DNA of 64,000 bases from Yoonia vestfoldensis SKA53. Lineage in GTDB: Bacteria > Pseudomonadota > Alphaproteobacteria > Rhodobacterales > Rhodobacteraceae. Every line of letters starts with the position of its first letter. Position 1 is the stretch's first letter. The notes below the pieces were generated by a model, which was given only the letters and a program-made list of their open reading frames with translations, searched no databases and was not told the DNA's origin. Location: NCBI RefSeq assembly GCF_000152785.1, contig NZ_CH672414.1:2063639-2127638 (forward strand), given 5' to 3'. Below are positions 62,455 to 64,000 of the stretch, in pieces. The translations under genes and the position numbers were made by a program.

Positions 62455-63642
62455 CTATGCAAAAACCAATGGCTGCGCATTGCGTTGATGGCGCGAGACC
62501 AGATTGCGCGCGGGCCCACCAGTGACGACGGGGCGGGCGAAAGCAGCCGTTTCATTTTCCATGTCTGGAAACAGTTCAAGAAGTTCGTTGCGCGTCGCTA
62601 TATCCAGGCTGCGCAGCACCATAGGTCCAAGATAGAAACTTTCCATCGGCGCGCCTTCGGCCAGAACGATCCGGTGCGCATCAAACATCAAATGGATGTA
62701 ATCTACGTCAGTAATGTCATCTGCGCGCGCAATACCCGGCAGACCGACAAGGTCTTTGGCCGCGACCAGCACCTCGTCAGCGTCGAACATCCGCTGGGCG
62801 ATACGCGAACGGATCAAGACCCGATGCTGAGGCGACACCATCATATCCCGCTTTGGCAAACCAGCGCCAAGCGCGCCGGCGCTGATGCGAACGGGGCACC
62901 ATTTCGGCATGCGAGACAAGACGTCCGAACTGATATGGCGGCGACCGACCCATCGCAATTCCTGCAGCCCCGCATCGCAGGTCAGGATGCGATCACCCGG
63001 CAATAATTCCTCGATTAGGCGTGGGCCGGTCTCGGTTTCGATCAGGGTTCCCGCAGCAAAGCAGAACGGGAAAAAGCCGGTTTTCAGGACAGGTGCGGCA
63101 ACGCCAGACCCAAGGCGCACATCGTTGGAATACGGGTTAAATCCAGTCGGCCCCTCGCGCAGGCCGCCGCCACCGCGTTGCCAGGGATTGAAGCCCCCGG
63201 GATAGTCGTTGCCAACCGAAATCAGGGTAAAGGTTGTTCCGATCGGCGGTGGCCCAACCCATTCCTGGGTAACCGGATTCCAGCCTTCGGACATGACACT
63301 GCCGTTATACAGGGAATCTGCCAGAACGCTGACCTTTACCTTGCCGACAAAATAATCGATGCCGTTACTGTCACGGACGATAAACCCATAATCCATTTCG
63401 ACCGACGAGCCGGCACCAAAGCTGCGCCCGCTGATCGTATAGGTCTGGGATAGTCCCCTTGCCGCAGAAGGACTGTCTGCGAGCCCGTCGCCACGGACAG
63501 TCACGACCTGCCCCGATTCAGGGTTCCTGAGCGTTATCTGGTCGCCCGTTCTTGCTCTTCCCAGGTTGTCACTTTGGTTGAGCATGCTACGCGGATCATC
63601 CCATGCATCACGGTTGAACAAATAAAAACTGTAAGACATCAC
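62455..63642 (-). CDS. Hint-domain (intein/hedgehog-type) protein
   Basis: A 395-residue protein: an N-terminal part of about 190 residues with short beta-rich strands (MMSYSFYLFNRDAWDDPRSMLNQSDN...), then a Hint_2 domain starting at the Cys in FFPFCFAAGTLIETETGPRLIEELLPGDRILTCDAGLQELRWVGRRH, continuing PVRISAGALGAGLPKRDMMVSPQHRVLIRS with the conserved His. Such proteins are numerous in Rhodobacterales, and the Hint module is expected to cleave autocatalytically before its first Cys. No secretion signal is evident; RTX repeats are absent. The N-terminal passenger is of unknown function. Confidence 0.85.
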   Translation of the reverse strand: MMSYSFYLFNRDAWDDPRSMLNQSDNLGRARTGDQITLRNPESGQVVTVRGDGLADSPSAARGLSQTYTISGRSFGAGSSVEMDYGFIVRDSNGIDYFVGKVKVSVLADSLYNGSVMSEGWNPVTQEWVGPPPIGTTFTLISVGNDYPGGFNPWQRGGGGLREGPTGFNPYSNDVRLGSGVAAPVLKTGFFPFCFAAGTLIETETGPRLIEELLPGDRILTCDAGLQELRWVGRRHISSDVLSRMPKWCPVRISAGALGAGLPKRDMMVSPQHRVLIRSRIAQRMFDADEVLVAAKDLVGLPGIARADDITDVDYIHLMFDAHRIVLAEGAPMESFYLGPMVLRSLDIATRNELLELFPDMENETAAFARPVVTGGPARNLVSRHQRNAQPLVFA

Positions 63643-63831
63643 GCGCCTCCTACAGCTATCCCTAAGAGCAAAAACTTAAAAAACTCTTTCGATGCGAAAG
63701 CGCGTCCATTTTGAAAGAAATTTTGTTTAGTTTTGATTCACACAGGAACGTCATGTCGCCATGCAGAGGTCGCCTGCCTTTGGCGATTAGCGGCCCGATC
63801 AGAACTTGCGCCATGCAGTCAGTTGCCCAAC
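63643..63831. other. Upstream region of the Hint gene
   Basis: No gene seen in this AT-richer 190-bp stretch. It must contain the minus-strand promoter of the Hint gene. Confidence 0.4.
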
Positions 63832-63863
63832 AAAAACGGGCGCCAGCATCACGCCAGCGCCCG
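63832..63863 (-). terminator. Terminator of the partial gene at the right edge
   Basis: Minus strand GGGCGCTGGC-GTGAT-GCTGGCGCCC, then GTTTTTG: stem with one wobble region and a short T run. Confidence 0.65.
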
Positions 63864-63887
63864 CATTGCTCGTCATGACAGGTCAGA

Positions 63888-64000
63888 TCAGTTCAGCGCC
63901 TGATCCGTGATCAGATGCGTCCATGCGCCTGTGGGTGCAGCCGAGATCACGGGGTCAGACCCGCCACCCAGCAACGTCGCGACCGTACGTTCGTAATCGG
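63888..64000 (-). CDS. C-terminal fragment of an unidentified protein (cut by window)
   Basis: The last 37 residues of a minus-strand gene are visible, ending ...VISAAPTGAWTHLITDQALN and TGA. The following terminator supports a real gene end. The fragment is too short for a firm family; the GAWTH-x-(V/I)-TD-x-A pattern is not one I can assign. Confidence 0.5.
   Translation of the reverse strand, partial: DYERTVATLLGGGSDPVISAAPTGAWTHLITDQALN

Noticed and set aside
62303-62488. A 61-codon plus-strand frame between the OmpA-like and Hint genes
   Set aside because: It runs through the nested inverted repeat and into the Hint gene in antisense; no coding signal.

Overview
The window looks like chromosomal DNA of a high-GC alphaproteobacterium of the Rhodobacterales (Roseobacter group). 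The evidence is the gene content and order (gyrB, recF, dnaN, dnaA, rpsT; mutM next to ubiE-ubiB), a bacteriochlorophyll block bchG-pucC-like-bchP-idi behind two textbook PpsR/CrtJ sites, a DinB with an N-terminal zinc ribbon, and short palindromic dispersed repeats. This family assignment is an inference from content; no rRNA gene is present to confirm it.

Layout. 1-10 kb: the truncated sulfoxide reductase gene msrP, a secreted fasciclin-domain protein, clpB, pyrF, an NfeD/SPFH pair, a DadA-type oxidase behind a tandem glycine riboswitch, dinB and an N-formylglutamate amidohydrolase. 10-13 kb: tRNA-Val(GAC), rpmJ and a secreted three-repeat protein. 11.8-20.3 kb: a seven-gene minus-strand unit coupling a branched-chain-type ABC importer to two CoA ligases. 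20.5-28.3 kb: a formate dehydrogenase-type alpha subunit without partners, YggT, a thioesterase, an MFS permease, MepA, a phytase-like esterase and a queuosine-precursor transporter. 28.3-29.0 kb: a compact leader with a 16-nt perfect match to the 16S rRNA 3' tail, an 18-codon ORF, competing hairpins and an intrinsic terminator, just ahead of the ribosome-rescue gene arfB. 29.0-30.9 kb: an AT-rich island with a HEPN-type gene split by a -1 frameshift at a G GGA AAA heptamer, fused by a TAATG overlap to the end of pncB.

30.9-39.2 kb: NAD salvage genes pncB and pncA around a glycosyltransferase, then an Hsp70-like protein, trhO, an AbrB-family permease and oligopeptidase B. 39.2-51.1 kb: the replication block gyrB-lysE-recF-dnaN-dnaA-rpsT, an enoyl-CoA hydratase, mutM, ubiE and ubiB. 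51.2-54.2 kb: the end of a flagellar cluster (fliK-flgD; flgJ-like, flgN-like) that stops at a 36-codon motB remnant. 54.9-58.8 kb: the PpsR-controlled bchG-pucC-like-bchP-idi block, so the motB scar marks a rearrangement junction. 58.9-64 kb: ChaC, a MotA/TolQ-like plus coiled-coil OmpA-like motor pair, a Hint-domain protein and the 3' end of a further gene.

The two best candidates for something undescribed are the arfB leader (translation-dependent attenuation of a ribosome-rescue factor is my model, not a demonstrated fact) and the frameshifted HEPN gene at the end of the NAD salvage operon.
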